From assembly GCA_030626025.1 (NCBI GenBank), contig DAOUPT010000003.1, positions 62,001-126,000 on the forward strand: a DNA stretch of 64,000 nucleotides, written 5' to 3'. This document shows, in pieces, positions 23,821 to 33,487 of the stretch. Position numbers and translations under genes: made by a program. Every line of letters starts with the position of its first letter. The first letter of the stretch is position 1. A model generated the notes under the pieces. That model did not search any database. It was not told where the DNA came from and saw nothing but the letters and a program-made list of their open reading frames with translations. The stretch is from Anderseniella sp. (GTDB taxonomy: Bacteria; Pseudomonadota; Alphaproteobacteria; Rhizobiales; Aestuariivirgaceae).

Positions 23821-24713
23821 GCCTGGCCAAATTGTCCTTCATAACGGGTTTTGATCAGTTCTGCCGCGGTCACAGAATTGCGCATTAGAACGGCCACTGT
23901 CACCGGCCCGACGCCGCCCGGCACCGGGGTAATCCAGCCAGCGGTTTCAAGGCAAGAGTCAAAGTCGGCATCACCGACAACTTTGCTGTTACCATCGGTA
24001 TCGGTAATCTGGTTGATGCCGATATCAATCAGCGCCGCACCTGGTTTGATCATATCACCTGTCACCAGCCCCGGTTTACCGACCGCCACAAATACTGCAT
24101 CGGCCTGACGTGAATGAACCCGCAAGTTTCGGGTCATGTGGTGGCAGACAGTCACCGTCGCCCCCTCACTCATCAACAAAAACGCGATAGGTTTGCCAAC
24201 GATTTCCGAATGGCCAATGATCACCACTTCCAGCCCTTTAAGCTCGAGCCCGGTTTTTTTGAGCAATTCCACCGAGGCCACCGCCGTACACGGCCCCATC
24301 ACCAATTCGTTGTAGACAATATTGCCGATCGATGACGGGTGCATGCCCTCGACATCTTTTAACGGGTGAATCTTGGCCTGCAAGGTGCGCACCGGCACAT
24401 GATCGGGCACCGGTCGCTGGATGATAATGCCGGTCACCCGCGGGTCGGTATTCAACCCGCCAATCACCCCGGTCAATTCATCAACACTGATATCAGCGGG
24501 ATATTCCCGCTCATCAAAACCAATGCCCAGTTTTTCCGCCGTGCGCTTCTGATTGCGCACATACAATCTCGATGCATCACTCTCACCCACACTGACCGAA
24601 ACCAGATTAGGTGCAAAGCCGCTAGCGGCCAGCTCTGCCGCCCGATGGGAAATATCATCATACATTCCCGCCGCCACAGTTCGGCCATCGAGAATTTTGT
24701 GATCAGTAGACAT
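23817..24713 (-). CDS. folD: FolD-like methylenetetrahydrofolate dehydrogenase, divergent catalytic site
   Basis: A 298-residue FolD-family protein. FolD oxidises 5,10-methylene-THF and hydrolyses methenyl-THF. The family end TPVPGGVGPVTVAVL and the nucleotide-site GHSEIVGKPIAF are clear. The catalytic segment reads SRLYVRNQKRTAEKLG: the tyrosine is kept, but the lysine four residues later (K56 in human and E. coli enzymes) is Gln (codon CAG, 24549-24551, residue 55). KDVDG is changed to KDVEG. In the human enzyme, changing this lysine to Gln is known to remove cyclohydrolase activity while keeping dehydrogenase activity. This may be a monofunctional paralogue. The ATG at 24713 is preferred over the open frame to 24815. 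Confidence 0.85.
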   Translation of the reverse strand: MSTDHKILDGRTVAAGMYDDISHRAAELAASGFAPNLVSVSVGESDASRLYVRNQKRTAEKLGIGFDEREYPADISVDELTGVIGGLNTDPRVTGIIIQRPVPDHVPVRTLQAKIHPLKDVEGMHPSSIGNIVYNELVMGPCTAVASVELLKKTGLELKGLEVVIIGHSEIVGKPIAFLLMSEGATVTVCHHMTRNLRVHSRQADAVFVAVGKPGLVTGDMIKPGAALIDIGINQITDTDGNSKVVGDADFDSCLETAGWITPVPGGVGPVTVAVLMRNSVTAAELIKTRYEGQFGQA

Positions 24714-24832
24714 CAAAGGGTTCGCCTGTTTTGCGATTGGAAACAGCCTTGTATTAACCCGAATTCTGTTTTGCAAAATAACGCCAGCGACACTGCCCGC
24801 GCAACCGGCGACCAATGCTGACTTGCAGGCGT

Positions 24833-25852
24833 TTACTCAACTTTTAAAAGCAAATCTTCCGTGCGTTTTTTGAAGTCAGCCCGCTTATAGTCGGCAATGA
24901 GGAACTCCCAGCCCTTGGTCCGTGCGGCAATCGCATCTGCAGCTTTTGTATCGCTGCCCTTTGCAACAACCTCCAGAGATACCCAGCCCTTGCCGTATTC
25001 CTCCACCAGTCTCAGCACCAGTTTCAACCCGCTATCGGTTTCAATAAAGGCTTTGGATATAGGTTTGCCGCCAGATTTTGCCGGGCGCACATCGATCAAA
25101 TCCAGATTAACCAGATCAGTTGCAACAAATTTGAGCATGGTTGAAGTCCGGGTTTTGCGTCCCTCTGGTACTTCAAGCATTTCAAACAAACTGCTGCCGC
25201 TGTCAGATTTCCCGGTACGGCGCACTTCGACCTTTTCACCGTCAAACTCAATCCGGCCATAAATAACGCTGTCCACATCCAGCTTCAAAAACCGCGGTTC
25301 AACCCAGCTTGGCAGGGCCGCCGTTGCATCCACGCTGCCAAGCGCCAACCAACTGGTCTTATCACTAGCAATCCGCACATATTGCGCATCACGACCCGGC
25401 CCAGCTTTGCCAGCTGCGGTTTTGCCAAGCACAATTTTTGACAGATCCTTGTTGCTTCCATCAAGCAGCGTAAATTGTCGACCGCGCCCGTTCTTTTTGC
25501 CCGGCCCATCAACGTCAATCAGCAAATATTTCTTCGCATTAGCGGTCTTGGCTTCCAGCTTCGATAGATTAACCAGCCCGACAAGCGCGGTTTTCACTTT
25601 GGTAGCTGACACCGGATAGCCGCTATCCTTAACCTGCCAAATGCCATCTTTGCGTACCAGCGCCAACTTCTCGGTGCCCTGTTCAACAATAATAGCGCTA
25701 ACATTATTGACCTTGTCGGCAAAACCGATCAGCATTTTCTCACCAACACCGGCCTGTGGTACAAAAACATTATTTGCCTGATAGGCCCAAAAAGCCCCGG
25801 CAACTGAAACGACTGCTGCAATCGCCAGCATGCCAACAAATCTCGGGGTCAT
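24833..25852 (-). CDS. DUF4340 protein of a Gld-type ABC export system
   Basis: A 339-residue protein with one N-terminal membrane helix (FVGMLAIAAVVSVAGAFWAY) and a large extracytoplasmic part made of repeated beta-rich modules (VSAIIVEQGTEKLALVRKDGIWQV and similar), as in the DUF4340 family. Its start overlaps the stop of the GldG-like gene by four bases. In this kind of cluster DUF4340 is thought to work with the GldG-like protein on the periplasmic side. The transported substrate is unknown. Confidence 0.82.
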   Translation of the reverse strand: MTPRFVGMLAIAAVVSVAGAFWAYQANNVFVPQAGVGEKMLIGFADKVNNVSAIIVEQGTEKLALVRKDGIWQVKDSGYPVSATKVKTALVGLVNLSKLEAKTANAKKYLLIDVDGPGKKNGRGRQFTLLDGSNKDLSKIVLGKTAAGKAGPGRDAQYVRIASDKTSWLALGSVDATAALPSWVEPRFLKLDVDSVIYGRIEFDGEKVEVRRTGKSDSGSSLFEMLEVPEGRKTRTSTMLKFVATDLVNLDLIDVRPAKSGGKPISKAFIETDSGLKLVLRLVEEYGKGWVSLEVVAKGSDTKAADAIAARTKGWEFLIADYKRADFKKRTEDLLLKVE

Positions 25853-27708
25853 GCCGCACCTCCCGCCCCGGCGCGACGCAACCGCCGCAAACCAAACCAG
25901 CCCAGCGCTCCAAACAGAATGAGCAGCGGCACACCGATGGTATTGATCATCTGCACCCGTAAATCCAGCCGCTCAATATCCTTGTTCAATGACCGTTGAA
26001 CATCGCGCAAACCGCGGCGGGTTGAAACCACTTCCTGACGAATATTCAAAATAGTCACTTTGTCTTCGTCGCTGATAACCACCTGCCCTTTTGAGACTTT
26101 TGCCTGAATGTCCGTCAGTTTCTGTTGCGCCAGTTTCAATTTGTCACTCAGTTCCTGCTCGCGCTTTCGATAGCGCCCCTCGGCCTTGCGCTGCAAGTCC
26201 TGCACCTTTGTAAAGGGCCGGTTCTCAATACCGCGCCCCCGCAAGCCCGACAACGCCGCGCCACCTGACATGTTCTCCAAAATGTTGAGCAGCAGATCCT
26301 GATTGTTGGCGGTTGGCACAATCACCCGCTGGCCTCCGGCATTTGATGCCCGGGCCCAAAAATTGTCAAACAGCATATCAGCATCAGAAACCACCACCAC
26401 GTTGATCTCACCCTGGGTTTTCTGTCCCGGCTTGCTTTGTTTACCGATCGAAATGCTGGCCTGCGCCATGCCAGACAATCGCGCCGCCAGAGTTTTTGTT
26501 TTTCTGTCAGAGGAATATTGTTGCAAAAGCTTGACCGGGTCCGGCGGCACCATCAATTCCGTCGACAACAAGGCCGTATCAGTACCGGTTTGAATAAGCG
26601 GTTGAAACTTCGTGCCAGCCTCCTTGTTGGCCGTAAATGCCCCCGGTGTGGCAATCACCAACCGCTTGACCTTGGAAAACACCGGATCGCTCTCATCAAA
26701 CACTTTTTTATCATAACTCAACCAGACAATGTAGTTGACGATCATTGGCTGGGTCCGTGAATTAAACTGAATCCGGCGAGAATTTTGCGGATCAGCCACC
26801 ACTTTGTCGGCTGCAATATCAGCCCCCCAACCCGACAGCAGTTTCAGGAAGTTTTCGCCATTCTTTTTCAGGCCAGTCGGATTGCGCGGATACAGTTCAG
26901 AAAATGGATCAGCAAATGCAATTACCGGCTTGCCCGACAAGGCAAATTGATCGATCGAGAAGGCCAATTCATCTGACAGCTTTTTCGGTGCCACAATCAG
27001 CAAAATATCAATATTGTCCAAAACCTCTTTGGCATCACTCTTGATCGTGCGGACATTAAAAAACTCTTCCATCTGCTGAATGATCAACCACGGCGGCTTT
27101 GGCTTGCCATCCGGCCCCATCGCCCCTTGCATATCCAGTCCGGTGATTAAACCGACGGTTTTGCGAGCCGGTTTGGAAAGCTTGTGAACCATCCGTGTCA
27201 AATCATATTCAAGGAATGCCGAGCGATCCAGCGTCATAAAGGCAATGACTTCTTCATCATCGGTACTATTGGAACCAACCAGCGCCAAATAGCCTTTTTC
27301 CGCTGTATTGCCGAGCGGAATGGCCGTCAGACCGGCTGCCACCGCCCGGTCCTCTTCGTCACTGAACGCCTCTGGCGAAATTTTCTGAAAAATAATCTTG
27401 CCATTCGACAGGCTGGAATAATGGGTCAGCAACGCCTGCACCCGATCCGCGTATAATCCATAGGCCGGTGCCCGCGCGCCCAGCGCATCGGTATAGTAAA
27501 ACTTCAACGTAATCGGATCATCTACATCAGCAATGACCTTGCGGGTGCTGTCAGTCAGGGTGAACAGTTTGTTTTCAGTCACATCCAGCCGGTAAAGCTT
27601 TAAACTTTCCCAGCCGATCATATTCACTGCAAGCAGGATAATCGCCCCGAGCACCAGTGCGATCCATGATAATTTTGTTTTTGATATTTTCGCAAGCCAG
27701 CTCATCAT
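25849..27708 (-). CDS. GldG-like ABC transporter accessory protein
   Basis: A 619-residue protein with membrane helices at both ends (about residues 14-34 and 590-610) around a large periplasmic region typical of the ABC-type uncharacterised auxiliary family (LDVTENKLFTLTDSTRKVIAD, then FLEYDLTRMVHKL, and VGLITGLDMQG). A coiled-coil stretch near residues 480-570 precedes the last helix. It overlaps the permease stop by one base and the DUF4340 start by four, so the four genes form one translationally linked operon. In Bacteroidetes GldG works in gliding; here the role is unknown. Confidence 0.87.
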   Translation of the reverse strand: MMSWLAKISKTKLSWIALVLGAIILLAVNMIGWESLKLYRLDVTENKLFTLTDSTRKVIADVDDPITLKFYYTDALGARAPAYGLYADRVQALLTHYSSLSNGKIIFQKISPEAFSDEEDRAVAAGLTAIPLGNTAEKGYLALVGSNSTDDEEVIAFMTLDRSAFLEYDLTRMVHKLSKPARKTVGLITGLDMQGAMGPDGKPKPPWLIIQQMEEFFNVRTIKSDAKEVLDNIDILLIVAPKKLSDELAFSIDQFALSGKPVIAFADPFSELYPRNPTGLKKNGENFLKLLSGWGADIAADKVVADPQNSRRIQFNSRTQPMIVNYIVWLSYDKKVFDESDPVFSKVKRLVIATPGAFTANKEAGTKFQPLIQTGTDTALLSTELMVPPDPVKLLQQYSSDRKTKTLAARLSGMAQASISIGKQSKPGQKTQGEINVVVVSDADMLFDNFWARASNAGGQRVIVPTANNQDLLLNILENMSGGAALSGLRGRGIENRPFTKVQDLQRKAEGRYRKREQELSDKLKLAQQKLTDIQAKVSKGQVVISDEDKVTILNIRQEVVSTRRGLRDVQRSLNKDIERLDLRVQMINTIGVPLLILFGALGWFGLRRLRRAGAGGAA

Positions 27709-28442
27709 TAATCAGCTTTCTTGTTTGACAGAACAATGACCGTGGCAAACAACCAGAACACAACCATCGAAATTGCATAAACTACTGAGCTGAGCGCCAC
27801 AAAGCCCTGCCCGGTGCCAATAAAATGGGTCAGTGCACTCATTGCCGCGACCGCATCAACAATTGGTTTGGGCGCAATAGCCCGCACTGTATCCAGCACA
27901 ATCGGTGTCCCGCTGGTAACGATCACAAATGCTATAGCCACGGCCAAAACAAAGGCAATCACCTGATTTTTGGTAAAGGCCGAAACGCAAGACCCCATCG
28001 CCAATAACACCGCCGCCAGTGCCAGTGCGCCAAGATAGCTGACCATAATCACCCCGTTGTCAGGGTCGCCCAGATAATTGACTGTAATCCACAAAGGAAA
28101 CGTTGCCACAAAGGCAACTGCAATAAAGCCGACGCTGGCCAGCCATTTCCCGGTCACCGCTTCCCACGGTGAAATTGGCAACGTCATCAACAGCTCAACC
28201 GTGCCCGATTTTCGTTCCTCGGCCCAAAGGCGCATCGAAACTGCGGGAATAAACACCAGCAACAGCCACGGCACATAGTTGAAAAACGCCGACAGATCAG
28301 CCGATCCACGGGCGAAAAAGTTGCCAAGGTGAAAGGTCACAACGCCTGACAAAATCACAAAGATCACCAAAAACACATAGGCGATCGGTGTGCCGAAATA
28401 TCCGGCCAGTTCGCGTTTGGCGATGGTAAAAACGTTAGCCAT
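27708..28442 (-). CDS. GldF-like ABC-2 type permease
   Basis: A 244-residue permease with six predicted membrane helices, starting MANVFTIAKRELAGYFGTP, a standard opening for ABC-2 permeases of the Gld/Nos type. MRLWAEERKSGTVELLMTLPISPWEAV is the conserved cytosolic loop region (cited by its core, EERKSGTVELLMTLP). The ATG at 28442 overlaps the ATPase gene by eight bases; the frame extends to 28499 without support. Confidence 0.9.
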   Translation of the reverse strand: MANVFTIAKRELAGYFGTPIAYVFLVIFVILSGVVTFHLGNFFARGSADLSAFFNYVPWLLLVFIPAVSMRLWAEERKSGTVELLMTLPISPWEAVTGKWLASVGFIAVAFVATFPLWITVNYLGDPDNGVIMVSYLGALALAAVLLAMGSCVSAFTKNQVIAFVLAVAIAFVIVTSGTPIVLDTVRAIAPKPIVDAVAAMSALTHFIGTGQGFVALSSVVYAISMVVFWLFATVIVLSNKKAD

Positions 28443-29199
28443 GATCGCCCTCACTCCGGTGAACCGCATCACTGGTGGTAATATAACGAAAAACCTCATC
28501 CAGCGATGGCGTCTTTTTGCCGGGGATCAGCTGGCGTAATTCATCCGCCGTGCCATCGGCAACAACTTTGCCCTGATCGATAATCACCGCCCGGCTGCAA
28601 ACCGCATCAACTTCGTCAAGGATGTGGGTGGAAATAACAATCGCCCGCCCCTCAGACAATTCAGCAATCAGGTCACGCACCTGTTGTTTCTGGTTCGGAT
28701 CAAGACCATCGGTCGGCTCATCCAGCACCAGCACTTTGGGTTCATGCAAAATCGCCTGAGCAATCCCGACCCGGCGTTTAAAGCCCTTCGACAAGGTGTC
28801 AATGGTTTGCCCGGCAACCGATGAAAGCGCCGTGCGCTTGATTGCTTTATCAACTGCTGCCCGCCCTTGCGCCCCTTTAAGACCGCGTATGGACGCACAG
28901 AATTTCAAAAACCCGACTGGCGTCATTTCACCATAAGCTGGCGCGCCCTCGGGCAGATAACCAAGATTTTGCTTGGCAGCTTTGGGAGACAACAAAATAT
29001 CATCACCGCAAATCCTGGCGCTGCCTTGATCAGGGTCCAAAAAACCGGCCACCATTTTCATCGTCGTTGACTTGCCGGCACCATTGGGTCCCAAAAACCC
29101 AAGCACCTCACCGGCAGGCACTGACAGCGAAATTCCATTCACCGCCCTGACCGGCCCAAAGGCCTTGTAAAGCCCGTCAATTTCCAACAATGCCGTCAT
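28435..29199 (-). CDS. ABC transporter ATP-binding protein, GldA-like
   Basis: A 254-residue ATPase: Walker A GPNGAGKST near residue 38, signature LSKGFKRRVGIAQ, Walker B VLVLDEPTDGLDP, and a final switch histidine in ISTHILDEVD. It powers the permease encoded immediately downstream. It is the first gene of the four-gene export operon; the 117-base gap to the rpsD terminator region would hold the promoter. Confidence 0.93.
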   Translation of the reverse strand: MTALLEIDGLYKAFGPVRAVNGISLSVPAGEVLGFLGPNGAGKSTTMKMVAGFLDPDQGSARICGDDILLSPKAAKQNLGYLPEGAPAYGEMTPVGFLKFCASIRGLKGAQGRAAVDKAIKRTALSSVAGQTIDTLSKGFKRRVGIAQAILHEPKVLVLDEPTDGLDPNQKQQVRDLIAELSEGRAIVISTHILDEVDAVCSRAVIIDQGKVVADGTADELRQLIPGKKTPSLDEVFRYITTSDAVHRSEGDHG

Positions 29200-29267
29200 A
29201 ATCCAAAGCGTCTCCCGAATCGCGATTAGGTCAGAAAATATGTGAACACATGCCTTTTTTCAATAAA

Positions 29268-29291
29268 AAACCCCGGACACTGCCGGGGTTT
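29268..29291 (-). terminator. intrinsic terminator of rpsD
   Basis: Read on the minus strand: AAACCCCGG, six-base loop, CCGGGGTTT, then a run of T residues (29265-29270 are A on the plus strand). A nine-pair GC-rich stem with a T tract, 25 bases past the rpsD stop. Confidence 0.88.
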
Positions 29292-29316
29292 CTCTGAAAT
29301 CGCAACACTCAATAAA

Positions 29317-29931
29317 TTACGAGTAAAATTCGACCACCAGATTTGGTTCCATCATCGTTGGGAACGGCACATCAGCCAGACCGGGAACCCGGGTCATGCT
29401 AGCTGTCATTTTCTTGTGATCAACTTCGTAATAATCAGGCACATCGCGCTCAGCCAGTTGAACGGCTTCAAGAACCAGCGGCAACTCACGTGATTTTTCG
29501 CGAACTTCAATCACGTCACCAAGTTTCACCCGGTAGCTGGGAATATTAACCCGCTTGCCATTGACCAGAATGTGGCCGTGGTTGACGAACTGGCGTGAGG
29601 CAAAAACTGTTGGGACAAATTTGGCCCGATAAACCACCGCATCAAGACGTGATTCCAGAATAGCGATCAGGTTTTCAGCCGTATTGCCTCTGACCCGAAC
29701 AGCTTCACGGAAAATCGCCCGGAATTGTTTTTCACCGATATTGCCGTAATAGCCTTTAAGCTTTTGCTTGGCCCGCAACTGAATACCAAAGTCAGAAGGC
29801 TTGCCCTTGCGGCGCTGACCGTGTTGGCCGGGGCCATATTCACGGGTGTTGACAGGACTTTTAGGACGTCCCCAGATATTTTCGCCCAAACGGCGGTCAA
29901 TTTTATATTTAGAACTTAAACGTTTGCTCAT
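29317..29931 (-). CDS. rpsD: 30S ribosomal protein S4
   Basis: A 204-residue S4: [21 protein letters not shown] at the start, [15 protein letters not shown], and the S4 RNA-binding domain ([13 protein letters not shown], then [21 protein letters not shown]). S4 nucleates 30S assembly. GGAGAC precedes the ATG at 29931; the frame is open to 30072 but that extension is not S4-like. As in many alphaproteobacteria the gene stands alone near murI rather than in the alpha operon. Confidence 0.97.
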   Translation of the reverse strand: MSKRLSSKYKIDRRLGENIWGRPKSPVNTREYGPGQHGQRRKGKPSDFGIQLRAKQKLKGYYGNIGEKQFRAIFREAVRVRGNTAENLIAILESRLDAVVYRAKFVPTVFASRQFVNHGHILVNGKRVNIPSYRVKLGDVIEVREKSRELPLVLEAVQLAERDVPDYYEVDHKKMTASMTRVPGLADVPFPTMMEPNLVVEFYS

Positions 29932-30131
29932 TGTAGTCTCCAATAGATGGGCCAACTTGCCCACAAGTGTTAAAGGCGCGGGACATGACCCCCGCAATAA
30001 AACTTGCCCTCCTAAACCATCTCTCAATGGCTGACAGGGTGCCGGTCCAACGCTCCAAAAAAGGAAGACCATCGCCCCACAGGCAAGCAGTTACACGCAA
30101 AATGCTGATCAGCACTGCGATGGCGCGGTTT

Positions 30132-30938
30132 CTAGGGGTTTTTGTCGGAGATGTCAAACCCATACTGCGACAAAGCCGATACAATTCCTGCATCATTATC
30201 TACATCACCCGTCAACAGCGCACGGTTGGCGAATTTCCCCCCACGATCCAGCTGCGTTCTGCCTTCCAGCACCCGCAAAACCTGCCGTGCAATCGCTGGA
30301 GCCGGGTCTATAAATGTCACCGGCCATGGCGCACCCTGTTCCAGTTCTTCGAGCAACAATGGATAATGGGTACAGCCCAGCACCACCACATCGGTACGCC
30401 CGTTCTCGTCTTCAACAAACACCGGCACCACCTCTGCCCGCAAGGCATCAAGATCAACCTCCTTGCCGCTCAATTTGGCCTCGGCCATTTCCGCCAGATT
30501 TTCAGCTCCATGCAATTTCACATGGCAATGAAACGCATAAGTATCAATCAGCGCCTTGGTATATTCGCGATTGACGGTGCCCGGTGTTGCCAGCACGCTG
30601 ATATGGCCTGATTTGGTCAGATTGGCCGCCGGTTTGATCGCCGGTACCGTACCGACAAACGGCACATCAAACCGTTCGCGCAAGGTCGCCAGGCCAATCG
30701 TGCTGGCCGTGTTACAGGCAATCACCACCACATCAGGCTGCATCTTGTCGATGAGATTGCCAATAATTTCACACATCCGCTCAACCAGTGCGGTTTCTTC
30801 CCAGTCCCCATAAGGAAACGCCGCATTGTCAGCCGCATAAGCCAGCTCGGCCTCGGGCGCGATTTCCCGTAACGCCCTGACAACGCTCAAGCCACCCAAC
30901 CCGGAGTCAAAAACCAGTATCCGGGCCGCATCTGTCAT
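30132..30938 (-). CDS. murI: glutamate racemase
   Basis: MurI makes D-glutamate for peptidoglycan. Both catalytic cysteines are present (VIACNTAST and VLGCTHYPLL), with the N-terminal VFDSGLGGLSVVRAL. Length 268 residues is normal. The start overlaps the stop of the RNA methyltransferase by four bases, so the two genes are coupled. The 200 bases between murI and rpsD carry nothing I can identify other than the probable rpsD promoter. Confidence 0.95.
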   Translation of the reverse strand: MTDAARILVFDSGLGGLSVVRALREIAPEAELAYAADNAAFPYGDWEETALVERMCEIIGNLIDKMQPDVVVIACNTASTIGLATLRERFDVPFVGTVPAIKPAANLTKSGHISVLATPGTVNREYTKALIDTYAFHCHVKLHGAENLAEMAEAKLSGKEVDLDALRAEVVPVFVEDENGRTDVVVLGCTHYPLLLEELEQGAPWPVTFIDPAPAIARQVLRVLEGRTQLDRGGKFANRALLTGDVDNDAGIVSALSQYGFDISDKNP

Positions 30939-31714
30939 TTGTTTTGATCACGTTTGAAACGGCCCCGACTCAATGAGGAAATAACCCCGCGAAATGTCCG
31001 CACCTCTTGCTCGGTGAACTCGGCCCGGCCCAGCATATTACGCAAATTGACTTTCATGCGCGGGCGAATACCGTCAGTCTTGAAAAACCCGCCCTCCTCC
31101 AGCTCATCTTCAAGATGCTCAAACATGCCGACCAGTTCTTTCTTGTTCGCCGGTCGGGTGTCGGGCATTTTCAGACCGGTTTCAATCTCGGGTCCCGCTT
31201 CATCAGTCCCCATCCCCATCGACTGCGCAATCGGTTTGTACCATTCATAACCAATCAACAGCACCGCCTGGGCAATATTTAACGAGGCGTGCGAGGGGTC
31301 AACCGGGGCCATCACCGCCGCATCGGCCAGCGCAATCTCGTCATTGTGCAAACCCCAACGCTCGCGCCCGAACATCACCCCGACCTTTTGCCCGGCGGCA
31401 ATCCGCTTATGCATGTCAGCAGCGGCCTGATCCGGCGTCATCACCATTTTAATCATATCGCGTGGCCGGGCGGTCGTGGCATAAACGAAATTAAGGTCAC
31501 CTAAGGCCTCATCAAGCTTGTCATGCACGCTGGCGTCATCAATAATCCAGCCGCCTTTAACAGCCGATGAGCGCGCCTTGGCATTGGGCCAGCCATCACG
31601 AGGGTCAAAAATCCGCAGATCAGACAAACCAAAATTGGCCATCGCCCGCGCCGCCGTGCCAATATTCTCGCCAAGTTGCGGATTAACCAATATAACACTG
31701 GGGGCATTCGCCAT
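30935..31714 (-). CDS. TrmH/TrmJ-family RNA 2'-O-methyltransferase
   Basis: A 259-residue SPOUT methyltransferase: NPQLGENIGTAARAMANFG (motif 1), GVMFGRERWGLHNDEI (motif 2) and ASLNIAQAVLLIGYEW (motif 3, trefoil knot with SAM site). The C-terminal extension resembles TrmJ, which methylates the ribose at position 32 of tRNAs, and TrmJ is the likely identity. It is coupled to murI and divergent from icd. Confidence 0.86.
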   Translation of the reverse strand: MANAPSVILVNPQLGENIGTAARAMANFGLSDLRIFDPRDGWPNAKARSSAVKGGWIIDDASVHDKLDEALGDLNFVYATTARPRDMIKMVMTPDQAAADMHKRIAAGQKVGVMFGRERWGLHNDEIALADAAVMAPVDPSHASLNIAQAVLLIGYEWYKPIAQSMGMGTDEAGPEIETGLKMPDTRPANKKELVGMFEHLEDELEEGGFFKTDGIRPRMKVNLRNMLGRAEFTEQEVRTFRGVISSLSRGRFKRDQNK

Positions 31715-31849
31715 CGTAATATTTCACATTCCTGTTAACACCTGATTGCATAGCTGCATAAGCCAAATGGGGGGTTTGATCAATGCGTGATGCTCTGCTA
31801 CATACTGCCACGACAATCCAAATGTACTGTTTGAAAGGCACTTCCCCTC

Positions 31850-33061
31850 ATGAGCAAAATCAAGGTCAAAAACCCGGTCGTTGAACTCGACGGAGACGAA
31901 ATGACACGGATCATCTGGCAATTCATCAAGGAAAAGTTGATCCACCCCTATCTCGACATCGATCTCCGCTACTATGACCTTGGCATCCTGGAACGTGACC
32001 GCACCAACGACCAGATCACAATTGATTCTGCCAATGCCATCAAAAAATACGGCGTCGGCATCAAATGCGCCACCATCACCCCCGACGAAGACCGGGTTGA
32101 GGAATTTGGTCTTAAAGAAATGTGGCGTTCGCCCAATGGCACCATTCGCAACATTCTCGGCGGGGTGATCTTCCGCGCGCCAATCATCTGCTCCAACGTT
32201 CCACGTCTGGTTCCCGGTTGGACCCGGCCGATCGTTGTTGGCCGTCACGCCTTTGGTGACCAATACCGCGCCACCGATTTCCGTTTTCCCAGCGCTGGCA
32301 AACTTACGATTAAATTTGAAGGTGAAGACGGCACAGTGATCGAAAAAGAAGTCTTTGAGGCCCCCGGCTCCGGCATTGCCATGGCCATGTACAACCTTGA
32401 TGACTCAATCCGCGATTTCGCCCGCGCCTCGCTGAATTACGGACTGAAACTCAATTACCCGGTCTATCTGTCGACCAAAAACACCATCCTCAAAGTCTAT
32501 GATGGCCGCTTCAAGGATATTTTCCAGCAAATCTTCGAGGACGAGTTCAAAGAAAAGTTCGACGCAGCCGGCCTCACCTATGAGCACCGTCTGATTGATG
32601 ACATGGTCGCTGCGGCGCTGAAATGGTCCGGCGGATATGTCTGGGCCTGTAAAAACTATGACGGTGATGTGCAATCAGACATCGTTGCCCAAGGCTTTGG
32701 TTCCCTCGGTCTGATGACCTCTGTGCTGATGACACCTGATGGCAAAACCATGGAGGCAGAAGCCGCTCACGGCACCGTCACCCGCCATTACCGTCTGCAT
32801 CAGCAAGGCAAGGAAACCTCCACCAACTCAACCGCTTCGATTTTCGCCTGGACCCGTGGTCTGGCCCATCGCGGCAAACTCGATGACAACGCCGAACTGG
32901 TGCGCTTTGCCGAGACACTGGAACAAACCGTTATCGACACCATCGAGTCCGGTGACATGACCAAAGATTTGGCAATTCTGGTCGGCCCGGAGCAAAAATG
33001 GCAGTCAACACAAGGCTTCCTCGATAAGATCGATACCAATTTGCAAAAGGCCATGAGCTAA
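31850..33061 (+). CDS. icd: NADP-dependent isocitrate dehydrogenase (eukaryote-like homodimer type)
   Basis: A 403-residue enzyme of the TCA cycle, converting isocitrate to 2-oxoglutarate. [23 protein letters not shown] is typical of the mitochondrial-like type II family found in Rhizobiales. Substrate residues lie in [12 protein letters not shown], and the metal aspartates in [13 protein letters not shown] and NYDGDVQSD. It stands alone with a 135-base divergent promoter region shared with the RNA methyltransferase gene. Confidence 0.96.
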   Translation: MSKIKVKNPVVELDGDEMTRIIWQFIKEKLIHPYLDIDLRYYDLGILERDRTNDQITIDSANAIKKYGVGIKCATITPDEDRVEEFGLKEMWRSPNGTIRNILGGVIFRAPIICSNVPRLVPGWTRPIVVGRHAFGDQYRATDFRFPSAGKLTIKFEGEDGTVIEKEVFEAPGSGIAMAMYNLDDSIRDFARASLNYGLKLNYPVYLSTKNTILKVYDGRFKDIFQQIFEDEFKEKFDAAGLTYEHRLIDDMVAAALKWSGGYVWACKNYDGDVQSDIVAQGFGSLGLMTSVLMTPDGKTMEAEAAHGTVTRHYRLHQQGKETSTNSTASIFAWTRGLAHRGKLDDNAELVRFAETLEQTVIDTIESGDMTKDLAILVGPEQKWQSTQGFLDKIDTNLQKAMS

Positions 33062-33157
33062 ACAGCCCGGCCTTTGATTTGATTGACGTTAAGCAATAAA
33101 TTCTGCTATCTTCTGTGAGGTGCGAGCAAAAACACCACCTCCCGGGAGATTTCAGGC

Positions 33158-33487
33158 ATGAAAAAACTTTTCCTTTTAACGGTTTTATTGGCCACAGCAG
33201 CAGGTGCCAGCACCACTCAGGCAGCGAGTTTCAACTGCCGCTATGCCAAGCTTCCAGTTGAAGTGGCCATCTGCCAAAACGACAATTTACACGTCCTTGA
33301 TGAAAGAATGGCCCGTAAGTATTTTCAACTGCGAGACCGTCTCCCCGGCCATTTGTGGCGCGAAGTAAGGGGCGAGCAAAAAAGCTGGATACGCCGCCGC
33401 AATCGTTGCGGTTACGATAATTATTGTATTACAGGTCGCTATACATCCCGGATCAGACAACTAAACCGCTGGCTGCAAGACTTTTAA
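33158..33487 (+). CDS. secreted LprI-like (DUF1311) protein
   Basis: A 109-residue protein with a signal peptide (MKKLFLLTVLLATAAGASTTQA) and a four-cysteine domain: SFNCRYAKLPVEVAICQN, then EQKSWIRRRNRCGYDNYCITGRY. This pattern matches the LprI N-terminal/DUF1311 family, some members of which inhibit lysozyme. It is a candidate periplasmic lysozyme inhibitor. CGGGAG lies upstream of the ATG. Its end overlaps the end of the convergent channel gene by four bases. Confidence 0.75.
   Translation: MKKLFLLTVLLATAAGASTTQAASFNCRYAKLPVEVAICQNDNLHVLDERMARKYFQLRDRLPGHLWREVRGEQKSWIRRRNRCGYDNYCITGRYTSRIRQLNRWLQDF

Noticed and set aside
29932-30131. Possible RNA gene or extra gene between rpsD and murI
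   Set aside because: No tRNA-like or other recognisable structure was found; the extended S4 frame here is not S4-like. The region is probably the rpsD leader and promoter.
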